DNA from: Sipunculus nudus
Lineage: Eukaryota; Annelida; Sipuncula; Golfingiida; Sipunculidae
DNA: 64,000 nucleotides
Assembly: GCA_026874595.1 (NCBI GenBank)
Contig: CM049306.1
Span: 46,874,019 to 46,938,018 of the forward strand
Reading direction: 5' to 3'
The position numbers were made by a program, and so were the translations under genes. Positions 34,638 to 46,894 of this stretch are shown here, in pieces (the first letter of the stretch is position 1; the number at the start of each line of letters is the position of its first letter). The notes under the pieces were generated by a model. It made no database searches and had not been told where the DNA came from. It worked only from the letters and a program-made list of their open reading frames with translations.

Positions 34638-35336
34638 TACGCTCTTTACACAGCGCTTTACCTATAGGTCAACTTCCTATATCGTAAGGCGCTGTTTGTT
34701 ATGACCTTGTATCCTGCATTGCAACACCAGAGGGGAGCACTGTATTTTTGTCCAATCAGATGAGACCTTGTGCTGGAAGACAAAGCCAAGCGAGGAATAC
34801 ACGGAGCCAATCATATTCATTATTTTTTAAGTGACAGCTCATCCCCCAGCGTAACCGTCTGAACAGGCCACAGGCTCAGAGAGAATTGCCCCTGACGTGG
34901 TTTGCTTAGGGCCTTGGGCACATAGGATGCTCGGCCGTTGAGCTGTAATTCAAACGAAACGTAACAACAAAGGCTGCGTGCACACCTCGCTGGCTGGTTT
35001 CAGTTCTGCAGACAACAGATACATGGCTACGCTAACACAGTCATAATGTCATAATCGAATCGGTCGATGATGCGAGAATGCAGAGGGAGCAATTTAAATT
35101 CGACCGGAAACAGATCAAGCGGCCCTTGAAGCGCGACAATGGGCGGAGCCAGGATGCCTGTCGAGTGTTTGTTTATTAGCATCTGATTGGCTGCTTGTCA
35201 CATCGTACGCACGTGTATTTCAGTGGACAACAAATCGCCATCTGGTGTCTAAATATATCATAAACAGTCCAACCTGGCAGCGTGAAAATCAGTTGCTTCT
35301 TTAGAAGCGCAAGATTTCCGCTGCCTCGGGAGCGTA
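34638..35336. mobile_element. 700-base non-autonomous DNA element with 9-base target duplication
   Basis: The ends are TACGCTC and GAGCGTA, a perfect 7-base inverted repeat followed by further partial matches. CTGTAGTTG is repeated directly on both sides (34629-34637 and 35337-35345), while unit D has it once (near 44360) followed by the same flank. A subterminal hairpin at 34651-34694 pairs CAGCGC..CCTATAGG with CCTATA..GCGCTG. There is no coding capacity. A 9-base duplication fits Mutator-like or Merlin-type elements; hAT, usually 8 bases, is also possible. A truncated relative is at 10537-10905. Confidence 0.88.
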
Positions 35337-37500
35337 CTGTAGTTGGTATATTTACAAAAGTCATATGATCAGTATTTGTGAACGGACAATACATCTCATA
35401 AGAATTAATACAGAAATCCAGCACTGCAATAAGGGAAGAAGTGGAAAAGCACTTAAATCTGGTGCTCATATTATTGAGCCCCGGTAAATCCTGGGATATT
35501 ATCCTTCGGTAGTAGACGAAACATTTACTTGGTATCGTCAAAATAAATCAGGGAACTTTAAGAGTTAATCAGCTAAGAAAACCTTTTTTAAATAATTTAA
35601 CTAAATTCACATTCAGTCAGAGTGGCTTTAAAATAAGCGGATGTACTCATCCCCCTGGTTTAAACATCCTAGTTCTGATCGAAATGAACCAGGTTTTGTT
35701 AATGAATGAAAGAGGGCCTTCACTCAATCACTCAGCCAATATAGGTCACAGTGCACTACTATAAATTTTCAACAAATGACCTATCTTTTGTCAAAGCTAG
35801 CATATACACTCTGGGCCAGACGGCGGTTATGATTTATGTCCTGTTATTGACAGACGATGACTTTTAAAGTTTTGCCCAATCACTTGAATAATATAGGTTC
35901 TACTTTTCCGATTTCTCAGAGGATCTGTCAGGACCAGTCAGCATGTGAAGATTAAAGGTATTTAATGTACTTGTTAACATATTGGCGGATGGTTTCTGAT
36001 GATTTCACTACATGTATATACATACATAAAGTTAACAGAGACCTATATATTGGTTTACAAAGAGGGCCAATCAGAACCTGTCAGCATCTGTTGTATAAAC
36101 TTCTGCGTCTTGCGATTATTTTCTGTGCTTTTTTAATGTTGAACGGTGGCTTTCGAGGTTTTCGTTCAATAGCTAAGAAAATATCTCGCCCATTCTTTTT
36201 TTTCCCACAGAGTACCTATTCGGATTGTTCCTGTCATCGAATGAAGTCTGAATTTCCTCCTTGGTCTTTCGGTTACAATTTAAACTTACTGGATTGGATT
36301 TGTGCCCTGTTAACAGAGGGCCGGCCGGACTGACGATGGACAACGTATGAACGCTATATCTCAAATGACTTTCATTCAGTTGATTTTAAATGGATACGAA
36401 CATTCAACGACGGGAAGACAACACTAGGTGCGTTAAACGAAGGTCTGACACAGAAACAAATATAATGCCTCTACGGCCAGCAGTGGGTCAAAAAGGTGGT
36501 CTGATGACAATCGCAAGCCCATCGCACGACCCAGCATGACTGATCGCAATATGGTCAAGGCTAATCTTAAGCCTTGGTCCGAAATGGACGCATGAATTTT
36601 GGGATCGTACGTCCCCTGCGTGTTTTGGGTGCATTCGAGGTCGTGGAGGTCGTACAGGTAGGATACGATGGTCGCACGACAAGTCCGATGTGGTCACTGG
36701 TGGTCGTGCAATGTAAGTACTAATGATGTTTGTTGCCGCAATTGTTTTTATAAAAAAAAATCGCAGTCATTTCTCTTTTCTTAGACTAATCGCTGTTGCA
36801 AGTGATCGAAGTTCAAGTGTGACTGGGCCTTTAGATGGTCGCACGATAGTCTGCAGCCGCTAAAGCCACGGTCTGTAGACAATTTACGAACTCACGAGTT
36901 GTAGAAAGGATTTTGTGTAAGACCAAAGACCATCTCAAGACCGATTTGACTCTAGCGTTGTGTGCAAATTACTGCAAAACAGTTTTTTTGTGCAGAGTTT
37001 ATTAATATATTTTTTTAATCATTTAAATGTATAATGTCAGTTAATCAGATTACAGACTATCCTCAGTGTCGGCCAAATTATGGTATATTTGACATGAATT
37101 TTGTCCTTTTCACCTGTAAGTCCGTGATTCCCATGGCTGGTAAGTGTTTTATTATTTCGAATTTGTTATTAACCCGTGCACAATGATGATTGATTGAGTA
37201 CGATAAGGCTTTCGGTACGGAAACATTATAACTAAGACTTTCAGTTTTTTGTCAATTAAAACGTCATTTTTGTTTAAACATACAGATGAACACTGATTAT
37301 AAGTCATCGGACTTATCTGTTTTATGGATAAATTGTCAATTATATTTTTTTTTAACTAAAGCGCTGGTACAGGTTGCTTTTCGTTGCCGTTATTCCCATT
37401 CAAACTGCATATAGTTTAGATGGGTTTGTTTGACCGGTTAATCCTAAAGTTATGCAATAAGTAAACATGATAAAGGGTGCATCTCAATATAGGCATGAAG
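35337..37500. other. Unit C right flank
   Basis: The blocks run in the same order as in units B and D: the conserved minus-strand open stretch, the GGCGGTTATGATTT repeats, a decayed terminal repeat near 36305-36375, AAGCCTTGGTCCGAAATGGA near 36571, and the closing block ending at 37500. At 36556 the hAT MITE of unit B is absent. No gene was recognised. Confidence 0.5.
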
Positions 37501-37705
37501 GGAACTGGTCTAGGACAGACCATGATTCTGATCTGGATTAAGCCAGTTCTAAACTGGACCAGGCCAGATTGTGATTGGGATCTTGACAAGGTCAGATCAA
37601 AATTCATCCTCTCAGAATAAAATATCTGCCCAGGATTAATCTCAGAATGTTCTCAGTGTAATATGATTAAAAGAGGTATATAATATGCTGTTATTATATT
37701 TTTTA

Positions 37706-40700
37706 GCGAACCTGTGAGCTTATGAAATGGTGCGGCGTCGTCCGTCGTACGTCGTGCGTCGTCTGTACGTTAACCATAGCTATATAAAAAAAAGCAGGAG
37801 CTAGCATCACCAAATTTTTTGTAAATAATCAGTCACCCAAACAACTATATCGAATTTTGTTTATTTTTTTCTAACTGCATTTTCTGAGATTTTATTTGGA
37901 AAAAGTTAAAAATGCTTTAAAAATCTTCTTCTCCGAAACTATCCAGCCAATTTGTCCAATATTTCAAAGAAATGATCTTTGGAACAATCTCTCTCAAGTT
38001 TGTTCGAATGGTTTTAGTTTGGAGATTTTTGGCCGAGTTACAGGAGGCTGAACTTTGTCATCTGTGCAAAAAAGCATATTAAAATTTAAATCTCAGAAAC
38101 GGCTGGAGCTATCATCACCAAATTTTATGCCAATGTTGGTCACATAGGTCATATCTGAAATTGAGGTATTGGTGGCGCCACCTGCATCGGCCTTTTTCGT
38201 ACGGGGTCATCAGTGCCTGTATCACACTGAGGGCTACAAAAAACTTCTTCTCTGAAACCAAATGGCCAAAATGTTTAATATCGCACAGAAATGATCCTAG
38301 GGTAATGCTTTCTGAAGTTTGTTCAAATGGTCTCTGTTCAGTGACTTTTGGCTAAGTTATTGGAAGCTGAATTTAGTCATATGCCATAACAGCCCATTTT
38401 AGCTCAGTGGCTACAAAGCTCTTCTTCTCAAAAACCACTTGGCCAATTTCTTAAATCTCACACATTAATTATCCTCAGATGTTGATAATTCAAGTTTGTT
38501 CAAATGTTTTTGGTTCAGTGTTTTTTGGCTGAGTAACGGGAAGCTGAACTTAGCCAGTTTGCTGTACCTTCCTATATCAGTTATAAACCTGCGAAACGTT
38601 TTTCGACTGAAGCCACTGAAGCCAGTTTGTTAAATATTTTACAAGAATAATCTCTACAATAATTCTTATTATAATTGTCATTAATGGATCCACATGAATG
38701 ATTTTTCATGCATTCCTCATTAATTATTTACCTCGTTCATTTGCCAGCCTCGCAATCCGCCTTCCAAGTGCTGCCATCTGTAAATAAAAGTGGTCCGTTC
38801 TTGAAATAACTTTGAAATTAATTTTCCCAATTTTTTTATTCCAGATTGCCAGTGCCTTGATGCTGGCCATTAGCCAGGATGATGTCAGCTCTATAAATAG
38901 TTTTGGCACAATGCCAGGATTGGAAGAAGTACTGCCAGGTATAGATCAAGAGTTCACTCATTATCACTCAGTGCAGCAGCTGCATTCTATTAATAGCTTT
39001 GTCAGACTGCTCTCTGCATCAGATTTTGCACCAAAGTTCAGCCTGGATCTATTTATAGCTTTGGCAGACTGGCAACTGTGTCAGATTATGCAACAGGTCA
39101 AGAGTTCTCTCAGTGCAGCCAAGTACAGGTCAAAAGTTCACTCAGTCTAGCCAAGTGCAGGTCAAGAGTTCACTCAGTGATAGCTTGAGGCAGCAATTTT
39201 TCACAGTTCACTCGTGGGCAACTGCCTTACTCACCTAAGCCTCGTCAGCCCAGTGCATCAAACTCCAGGGAAGTTTGATGTATTGGCCTGATATTTTGAC
39301 CTGTCTATGTGTCTTTGATGGTATTCTCATTTATAAGACAGGTGGTGCCACCTACATTGACTTTTGCAGTGTATGCGTCTGCTTATTTCTACAGAGGAAT
39401 TTGAGACATCAGCCTAAAATTGGGCATGTTTATACATACCGTATAGCTTTATAGTGTACAAGACTGGTGGCGCCACCTACAATAGTTTTTGCACAGTGTA
39501 TGTCCCTGCTTATTTCACAGGAGGGGTTTGACATATCAGTCTGACATTGGGCATATGTATATATCTCTTCGTTGTATACAAGACTGGTGGTGCCAGCTAC
39601 AATCATTGTATCCGCCAAAAGAGAGTTTTGCAGATACTATGTTTTCAGACGGACGCCGCCGCCACCGCCGCATAGATTTTCGGAGAACGCCTCCGTAACC
39701 ACTGGGCAGAATTTTTTAAATTCTAAATTATGATCCGGTCACATGTGAACTGCTGCGCCCTGATTTTTGGTTGACCTCTGACCTTTCCTCTCTGCCCAGC
39801 GTCCATTTGTGCGTCTGTTTCCACACATAAACCCACATATCTCGGGAACCGCTTTATTACATACACTAAAAATGGTGGCGCTACCTGCAATCATTTTTGC
39901 AAAGCTTCCATTTGTTAATCTGCCTTGGGATAAAATCACTCGTATCTCGGCAGTGGATTGACTTATCCACCTGAAATCTTGCAGGTTTATACATCCTTGA
40001 CAGCTTTCTTGATTTATGACAGCTGGCGCCACCTACGGTCATAGTTACACTGCAGACATCCAAGCTCATATCTCGGGAACCATTTGACCGACAAAAATTT
40101 TGCATGTTTATAGATCTCACATAGCTCTTTACCATATGGAAAACTGGTGGCGACACCTGCAACCATTTTTGCACAGCGTCCGTCTCTTTGTTTGCTGTAG
40201 GATAAAATTACTTATATCTCGGCAGTGGTTTGACATATCTGCCCTAAATTTCGCAGGTTTATACATCTTGGATAGCTTTCTTGATTTTGTGGCAGGTGGC
40301 GCCACCTACATTTATGTATACGCTGCAGACATTCAGGCTTATATTTCAGGACTGGTTTGACATACCCCCTGAAATTTTGCATGTGTATAGATCTCACATA
40401 GCTCCAAATCATACCCGAAACTGGTGGCGCCACCTGCCACCATTTTTGCACAGCGTCCGTCTGTGTGTCTGCCGTGGGCTAAAATCACTCACATTTTAGT
40501 CGTGATTTGAATTATCTGCTTAAAATTTACATGTTTATACATCTTGGACAGCTTTCTCGATTTTGTGGCCGGTGGCGCCACTTACATTTATGTATACGCT
40601 GCAGACATCCAGGCTTATATCTCAGGACTGGTTTGACATATCCCCTTGAAATTTTACATGTGTATAGATCTCACATAGCTCTCAATCATACACAAAATTT

Positions 40701-41190
40701 GTGGTGCCAACTGCCACCATTTTTGCACAGCGTCTTTCTTTTTGTCTGCTGTGGGATAAAATCACTCATATACAGGTAGTGGTTTGACTTATCTGACTAA
40801 AATTTTGCATATGTATACAACTTGGACAGCTTTCTGGATTTTGTGGTAGGTGGCGCAACCTACATTCACATTTCGGCTGCCGACAGCTAGGCTATTATGC
40901 AACACACCTCACTCTATTTCCCCTTGCCGCTCAATCCATGCCTCACTTCACCCGTCCCACTCTGATTTTGGCGGATACACGTAGCCGCTTGTTGACTACC
41001 CGTATTTAAGTTTTGGTGTTGTGTGCACCCATGCCAGAATTTCAGCAGTGATGTTTGTTTAGTTGTTTCTTGTTTTAAGTGTTTAGTACTTGCATTGTTC
41101 ATATACGTGTTACACATGTTCTTGAAAAGTAATGGCCCAGCACTGAAGCATAATACCTGGTGTAATCTCATTGCACAGGTTCGCAATAGG
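37706..41190. mobile_element. 3.5-kb insertion with short inverted ends
   Basis: Unit C lacks this DNA between its GGTATATAAT and TTCAATATT segments. The left end reads AGCGAACCTGTGAGC and runs into GTCGTCCGTCGTACGTCG. The right end on the minus strand reads TGCGAACCTGTGCAATG, giving an 11-base inverted match (GCGAACCTGTG). Target duplication is uncertain because both flanks are T-rich. The interior is largely tandem repeats. A 112-codon open frame at 38812-39150 has no recognisable family and overlaps short internal repeats, so it is not called a gene. Confidence 0.55.
39735..40885. repeat. Dimeric minisatellite of about 278 bases with GGTGGCGCCACC core
   Basis: The 12-base palindrome GGTGGCGCCACC or a close variant recurs near 39873, 40022, 40145, 40292, 40423, 40571, 40701 and 40847. 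Alternate copies are followed by TGCAACCATTTTTGCACAGC-type and ACATTTATGTATACGCTGCA-type sequence, so the true period is about 278 bases with two half units. Looser copies extend back to 39343 and 38171. Confidence 0.7.
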
Positions 41191-41955
41191 CCTGTAGGCC
41201 TTGTTTCAATATTTTTTTTTTCAATATTAACATTATATTTTGTCCATATATGAAACACTTCCTATATGCAATGTGGTAAGAGATATAATATTCTCAAAAC
41301 TAAAATGAAGTGGTTTGACCGAACACATAATTTGAGTAGTAGTGTAGAGCCTGTAGAGAGTCTTTATATTAGATGAGACTAATAACACTTTACATGGCAA
41401 AAGGAGAGCATCAGAGTTGGTACGATTATGACTGATTTTCGGTCCAACAATGCCACTGACATTTATATTATTAAGTTTTATCTGGTTTCTGTATCTTGTT
41501 TCTGCTCTTTTTGCAGTAGACAAGTCGGTATCTCTTGCTTCATTTTTTGTGTGGTGTTTCTACATCTTCGTTGGGTACCAGATTTTCATGTGGCCAGGTA
41601 ATATATTGGCCCTCCTGAAGTGAGTCATCTAAGGGGTTGTTGGTTGATGTCAACAGAAAGAACCCTCGTCACTTGAATCACACTGTGGGTTTGAGTGTTA
41701 ACCTGAGAACCATGAAAGGTTTTAACATTTTGAAGAAAAATCCTTCAGCCACTGGAGTTCCTTCCCTGAGTAATATATATTACGTATATATAAAGCTTAT
41801 ATTATCCAGTCTTTAAATACCTTGAAATGAAAGTACTAATTTCTCTGCATATATCATTCAATTAGGTTCATAAAATCCATGGCGTTATGGTGTTAAATGT
41901 AATGATTGTTATAATTTAGAACCTTCAAAGTTATACACAATAACTTTAACAACTA
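41191..41955. other. Unit D 3' flank of copy D
   Basis: This is shared array flank with no gene. It includes CTGGTTTCTGTATCTTGTTT (near 41484) and ACCTTGAAATGAAAGTACTA (near 41820). Confidence 0.5.
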
Positions 41956-43170
41956 TTATTTATTTTTTTCCAGCTTTACAACTGGTCTTTTTACTATCTG
42001 TACGATCTTTTTGTTGCTTTTTTTCGCGTTTTCGACATGTTTAATAATTTTATCCCACAATGTAATAGCTCTTTCTACCTTATTCCTGTGTGAAAAGTAC
42101 TTTATAAATTCCCAACCATTACTGCCGATGTGTGTTTTATTAAATTGATAAAAGCTAAACGCATATGCACTGCTCAGCTGCCGATGGCGTATTCCCGTAA
42201 TTTCAGGGAGTATCCCAGTAATATAGACGTCGTCAACCCAGAAGAATTTACTGTAAAGTGAATTGTTATACAAGTCTACTGCGACATCGCCAGAGAAAAT
42301 ATAGGCAGATCCTGAACAGTATACAGGGTATTTGTTTCCTTTGTATTCATCCTCAGATACGAACCATTTGCCCGCCTTATTTCGTTCAACTTGAATATTA
42401 TAAAAGGCACAACACAGAATCAACCTCCTCTGAGCCTCTTTTGGTAGATTCCGAAGTTCCTCAACCACCGCGAAGGTATTAACAAATATATCATCATCCG
42501 TTTTGAGAACATAGGGTACATGCTGACAGTGACGAGCAATGTACTTCAGAGCTGCGATACCCTTGTAGGTTAAATTCCTGTAAGAGTCATGAAAGTCTTC
42601 TTGGAGTATGTCCTCGTGAACCTGGGATTCCATGGTGATTGCTTCCTGTATCCCGGCATCTGGGGTAGATCCCAGCACGAAAAGAAGTTTCAACTTGAAA
42701 TCTTTGAAGAATTTTTGGTTAGCCCAGTTTTTCCGAATGAAGTCTCTCCTGGCGTAATGATCAGGCGAGGTGTGCACATAGATAAATAAGAAGAGTTCTT
42801 CATCACACAAGTTACCTGGGTGTATTTTATAACTGAAGTCATGTGGGTTTACAATCAACAAGGTGTCTCCAATAAAAGACGACTTTTTCTTCATAGTGAT
42901 GTTTTTCTTTGAGGATATAGCAAGGAAATTCGAAAAGGCCTTATCTGTCTCCTTCAGGAGTGCTTTCTGGTTTAGCGTACTCTGTCGTAAGCTTTGCCTG
43001 AGGTTGAAAGGTGATACTGTAGTAAGCTGAGAACGTTCTTTCAAGTTTAGTTGGCCAACGCTGTCAAGCTTAGACTTAAATATTTTGCTATTGTAACCTA
43101 CCAACAATTGCCAACTCACGTAAAGTGACAAAAAGGCCAGGAGCTTGACGAACGCTTTCTGTCCAAACAT
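41956..43170 (-). CDS. Beta-1,3-galactosyltransferase-like protein (GT31), array copy D
   Basis: This is a complete single-exon gene of 404 residues with a signal anchor at about 8-25, a short stem and a full GT31 catalytic domain. Visible motifs are RRDFIRKNWA, DILQEDFHDSYRNLTYK, LKTDDDIFVN with the metal-binding DDD, KWFVS, YPVYCSGSAY and DDVYITG. It is predicted to act in the Golgi on UDP-sugar donors; the acceptor is unknown. Compared with copies A and C it has SFIGDTLLIVNPHDFSY in the stem-catalytic junction and FYNIQVERNKAGKW in the catalytic half, so it is the most distinct intact array member outside the termini. The start is preceded by CGGAGGAATC, and AATAAATAA covers the stop. Confidence 0.93.
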   Translation of the reverse strand: MFGQKAFVKLLAFLSLYVSWQLLVGYNSKIFKSKLDSVGQLNLKERSQLTTVSPFNLRQSLRQSTLNQKALLKETDKAFSNFLAISSKKNITMKKKSSFIGDTLLIVNPHDFSYKIHPGNLCDEELFLFIYVHTSPDHYARRDFIRKNWANQKFFKDFKLKLLFVLGSTPDAGIQEAITMESQVHEDILQEDFHDSYRNLTYKGIAALKYIARHCQHVPYVLKTDDDIFVNTFAVVEELRNLPKEAQRRLILCCAFYNIQVERNKAGKWFVSEDEYKGNKYPVYCSGSAYIFSGDVAVDLYNNSLYSKFFWVDDVYITGILPEITGIRHRQLSSAYAFSFYQFNKTHIGSNGWEFIKYFSHRNKVERAITLWDKIIKHVENAKKSNKKIVQIVKRPVVKLEKNK

Positions 43171-46080
43171 GATTCCTCCGTAAAACTAAAGGTTCTTCGT
43201 GTTTTCACTACCAAATATGAAGTCATATGCCGTGGAGGTGTATTTTCAAGCAAAGGATAAATATCAATATATTGATCTATATATAATTCTGGCAATTTTT
43301 TCTGTAGTTATTGAATCACAAGAACCTTTTCAGATGCAATTTAAATTGAATTTGCTTGAGATCGCATTTTGGCATGTGAATACTAGATGGTTGTTATTTC
43401 AGGATTGATTTAGATAAATGATGGCAGGTTAAAATGAAGCAGTTTGGTTTGTTTATTGTCAACTACAGAATGGATTTCACCCATTATTCAGATAGGTTAC
43501 CCCATCGTACTAAGCAGTTCAACATTAATGAATATTTTCTGCTGTAACAACCATCCAATACACGAGCCGAAGGGCCATTACGCTCGACTGAATCAGACAG
43601 ATTACTTAAGCCCCTGGCATATAATAGTATTCAAATATTTATATCAAGTTCTATCTAATATTTATTTCATGCAGTTATTTTATAAGCAGCATTCCGTGCG
43701 TCCCGGTTTATGGCAGGTCCGATGCTAATTGCGAAATCTGATAAGAAACTTTGCACGCATGAGTGAAACCCGGCTTGCATGGCAATCACTACGCTTCGGC
43801 CTTTGAAATCAGTTCGGTAAAGTCAAAACAAAAGGCCTCACTCTCATCTCTTGGGGGGTCATCCGGGGCAGGCCATTTTGCGCATGAATATGTCTTCCTA
43901 TTATCGAATAAAATATGAAAATTGACTTCCGTTGATTCTTATCATTCCTTAAATCACACCCTGTATGTTAGACACCGGGTTTACTCTCACGATCGTGAGC
44001 CACATAACGAACCGATCAATTCGCCTAGCCTGGAAGCGGCAAAACCGAGTATAACAGCCGACCATGGCCTGCCCAATAGTCTAACATCAACCTTCAGGGG
44101 ACAGCATGGCCCCAAACGTTGAACTCGGAGAGCCCTCTTCTTTTATGTTCATTCTTCCCTACTATGTATCATACAGGTAGCTGTAGTCCATGATTCTCAA
44201 CAAGGGCCGCAAGGTCTTTCATTCACTGTGCTTAACACTGTTAACAAGGAATAAATACGGCGAAACTGCAAATATACTTCAGGATAAGCTTGAGAGTGCA
44301 TATACTATTCAGCAATATACCATTTTAGTTCATAGTAAATATCTCAAAATAAGTGGTACCACCTGTAGTTGATACATTTACACAAGTCATATGATCAGTA
44401 TTTGTAAACGGACAATATATCTCATAAGAATTAATACAGAAATCCAACACTGCAACAAGGGAAGAAGTGGAAAAGCACTTAAATCTGGTGCTCATATTAT
44501 TGAGCCCCGGTAAATCCTGGGATATTATCCTTCGGTAGTAGACGAAACATTCACTTGGTATCGTCAAAATAAATAAGGGAAGTATAAGAGTTAATCAGCT
44601 AAGAAAACCATTTTTAAATAATTTAACTAAATTCACATTTAGTCAGAGTGGCTTTAATATAAACAGATGTACTCATCCCCCCTGGTTTAAACATCAAAGA
44701 TCTGATCGCAATGAACCAGGATTTGTTAATAAATGAACGAGGGCCTTAACTCAATCACTCAGCCAATATAGGTCACAGTGCACTACTTTAAATTTTCAAC
44801 AAAAAAATCCTATCTTTTGTTAAAGATAGCATATAGTTTCTGGACCAGACGGCGGTTATGATTTATGTCCTGTTATTGACAGACTTTAGCTTTTAGAGTT
44901 TTGCCCAATCACTTGAAGAATATAGGTTCTACTTTTCTGATATCTTAGAGGATCTGTCAGGACCAGTCAGCATGTGAAGATTAAAGGTTTTGAGTCTTTT
45001 TGATAGCATCTGGTTTCTGATGTTTTCACTACATGTATATACATACATATAGTTAACAGAGACCTATATATTGGTTTTCAAAGAGAGCCTATCAGATTCT
45101 GTCAGCATCTGTTGTATAAACTTCTGCGTCTTGCGGTTATGTTGTGCCTTGTTAATGTTTGACGATGGCTTTCGAGGTTTTCGTTCAATAGCTAAGAAAA
45201 TATCTCGCCTATATTTATTGTTTCCACAGAGAACCTTTTAGGATCATTCCTGTCATCAAATAAAGTTTGAGTTTCCTCCTTGGTCTTTCGGTTACAATTC
45301 AAACTTACTGGATTGGATTTGTGCCCTGTTAACGGAGGGCCGGCCGAAATGGACACGAACATTTAGCGACGGAAAGACAACACCAGGTGCGTTAAACGAA
45401 GGTCTGACACAGTAACAAATATTATGCCTCTACGGCCAGCAGTGGGTCATAAAGGTGGTCTGATGACAATCGCAAGCCCATCGCACGACCAAACATGACT
45501 GGTCGCAATATGGTCAAGGTTAGTATTAAGCCTTGGTCCGAACTGGACTACGAATAATGGGATCGTACGTCCCCTGCTAATTTAGGTGTCTTCAAGGTCG
45601 TGGATACGCTGGTCGCATGAAAAGTCCGATGTAGTCACTGGTGGTCTTGCAAATTAAGTGCTAAAGTTGGTTGCTGCCGCAATAGTTTTTATGCAAAAAG
45701 TCGCAGTCATTGCTCATGACCACCTGTTTTCTGAGACTATTTGCGGTCGCAAGTGGTCGTATTTCAAGTGTGACTTGTCCTTTAGATGGTCGCACGATAG
45801 TTTCCAGCCGCTAAAGCTACGGACTGTAGACATTTCACGATTATCTTCTACAGCCAACGAACCCACCTGTCTCAGAAAGGGTTTTGTGTAGGACCAAAGA
45901 CCATCTCATCCCGATTTTTACTCCATCGTTGTGTGCAAGATACTACAAATAAGTTTTTCTAGAAGAGCTTATTAACATTTTAAAAACATAATTCAAATGT
46001 ATTATGTCAGTTAATGGACTCACAGAATATCCTTTGGGTCAGTAGTCTTGTTGTACAATTTAAATGAATTCTGTAAACGT
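43171..46080. other. Unit D 5' flank
   Basis: The shared blocks run in the same order as in unit C, without the 34638-type element and without the hAT MITE. The terminal-repeat relic seen in units B and C is cut short near 45343. No gene was recognised. Confidence 0.5.
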
Positions 46081-46158
46081 TTATCCTATTCAGCTATCGT
46101 GAATATTTCCTGGTTCATCAAGCCCCACATGAGCTAACCGTGAGAATAAGGTTAAGCT

Positions 46159-46314
46159 TCATGCATTACTGGAGTACCGTAGCCTTAACCAATTGTTACT
46201 GTAAAATCTGTCACAAATCTGCTTCACATTATGTATTGATTTCTTAGATTCTTCATCATATTTGACAAAAGGGTCACAGTAGATTGCTTGCAAGTTCATA
46301 AGTGCAAATTTCAT
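46159..46314 (-). other. Unrecognised 51-codon open frame
   Basis: The frame starts MKFALMNLQAIYCDPFVKYD and continues with charged and aromatic residues to a stop. Upstream, CCCCTGACAG could be a splice acceptor joining in frame at CTTCAACATAGA. It lies beyond the RNase H end of the retrotransposon and has no counterpart in units B or C. No family was recognised. It could be a piece of another transposon or chance. Confidence 0.2.
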
Positions 46315-46472
46315 AGACAATTCAGTTCTATGTTGAAGCTGTCAGGGGTCCGACACGAGTTAGCCTCCTAAAGAATACCATTCTTTTGCAATCACAATCA
46401 ATAAATTTTTACAATATTTCAAAAACATCTTATTTACAACATAACAAACAAAAACATCTTGATTACAACATT

Positions 46473-46890
46473 TCATGAACATCTCGATAAGCAATCAGCT
46501 AGTACATTATCTTTCCCTTTAATGTGTCCTGTAAAAACAAACTCCATCTCAACAATCTTTGATTTTTTTACACTTTAAGTTGTTCATTAACGTGAGGGGA
46601 TTGTGATCACTGGAGACAAAGATAGGCTTGACTAATGAAGTAACAAAAACTTCAAAATGTAGCAGTGCCAAAATCAAAGCCAACATTCTTTTTCAATAGT
46701 GGAGTAGTTTTTCTGGTTTGCATTCAACTTTCTTGAAAAATAACAAATTCGATGATCTAGGCCATCACTGCCTTCTTGTAACAACACAGCACCAGCAGCA
46801 GTATCACTAGCATCTACAGCTAACTTAAAAGGTACAAAAAAGTCTGGAGCTGCCAAAACTGGTAAACTTTGCAGTGTTGCTTTAAAATTC
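46473..46890 (-). pseudogene. RNase H domain of the Gmr1-like element
   Basis: The frame shows FKLAVDASDTAAGAVLLQE with the first catalytic aspartate, FSRKLNANQKNYSTIEKE with the catalytic glutamate, SSDHNPL with the next aspartate, and VLADCLSRC at the end, in the order expected of Ty3/gypsy RNase H. An in-frame stop follows ECWL near 46674, and further stops occur downstream. The RNA strand of the replication hybrid would be its substrate. Confidence 0.85.
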
Positions 46891-46894
46891 TGAA

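Larger units (their letters stand above)
31321..37500. repeat. Segmental duplication unit C
   Basis: This is the most compact complete unit, about 6.2 kb, running from the GGCATGAAGGGAACTGGTC block to the next copy of that block near 37493. It carries intact GT31 copy C, and its one clear unit-specific insert is the 700-base element at 34638-35336. Before the gene, 31321-32158 holds the shared GATCTGG blocks and the CTGGTTTCTGTATCTTGTTT block. After the gene, the flank blocks follow in the same order as in units B and D. Confidence 0.78.

Noticed and set aside
38812-39150. A secreted protein of 112 residues with a signal-peptide-like start
   Set aside because: The frame lies in the 3.5-kb repeat-rich insertion, overlaps short internal repeats and shows no recognisable domain.
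42258-42789. Plus-strand frames opposite GT31 copies A, B, C and D
   Set aside because: They mirror the highly conserved minus-strand coding sequence and show no family of their own.
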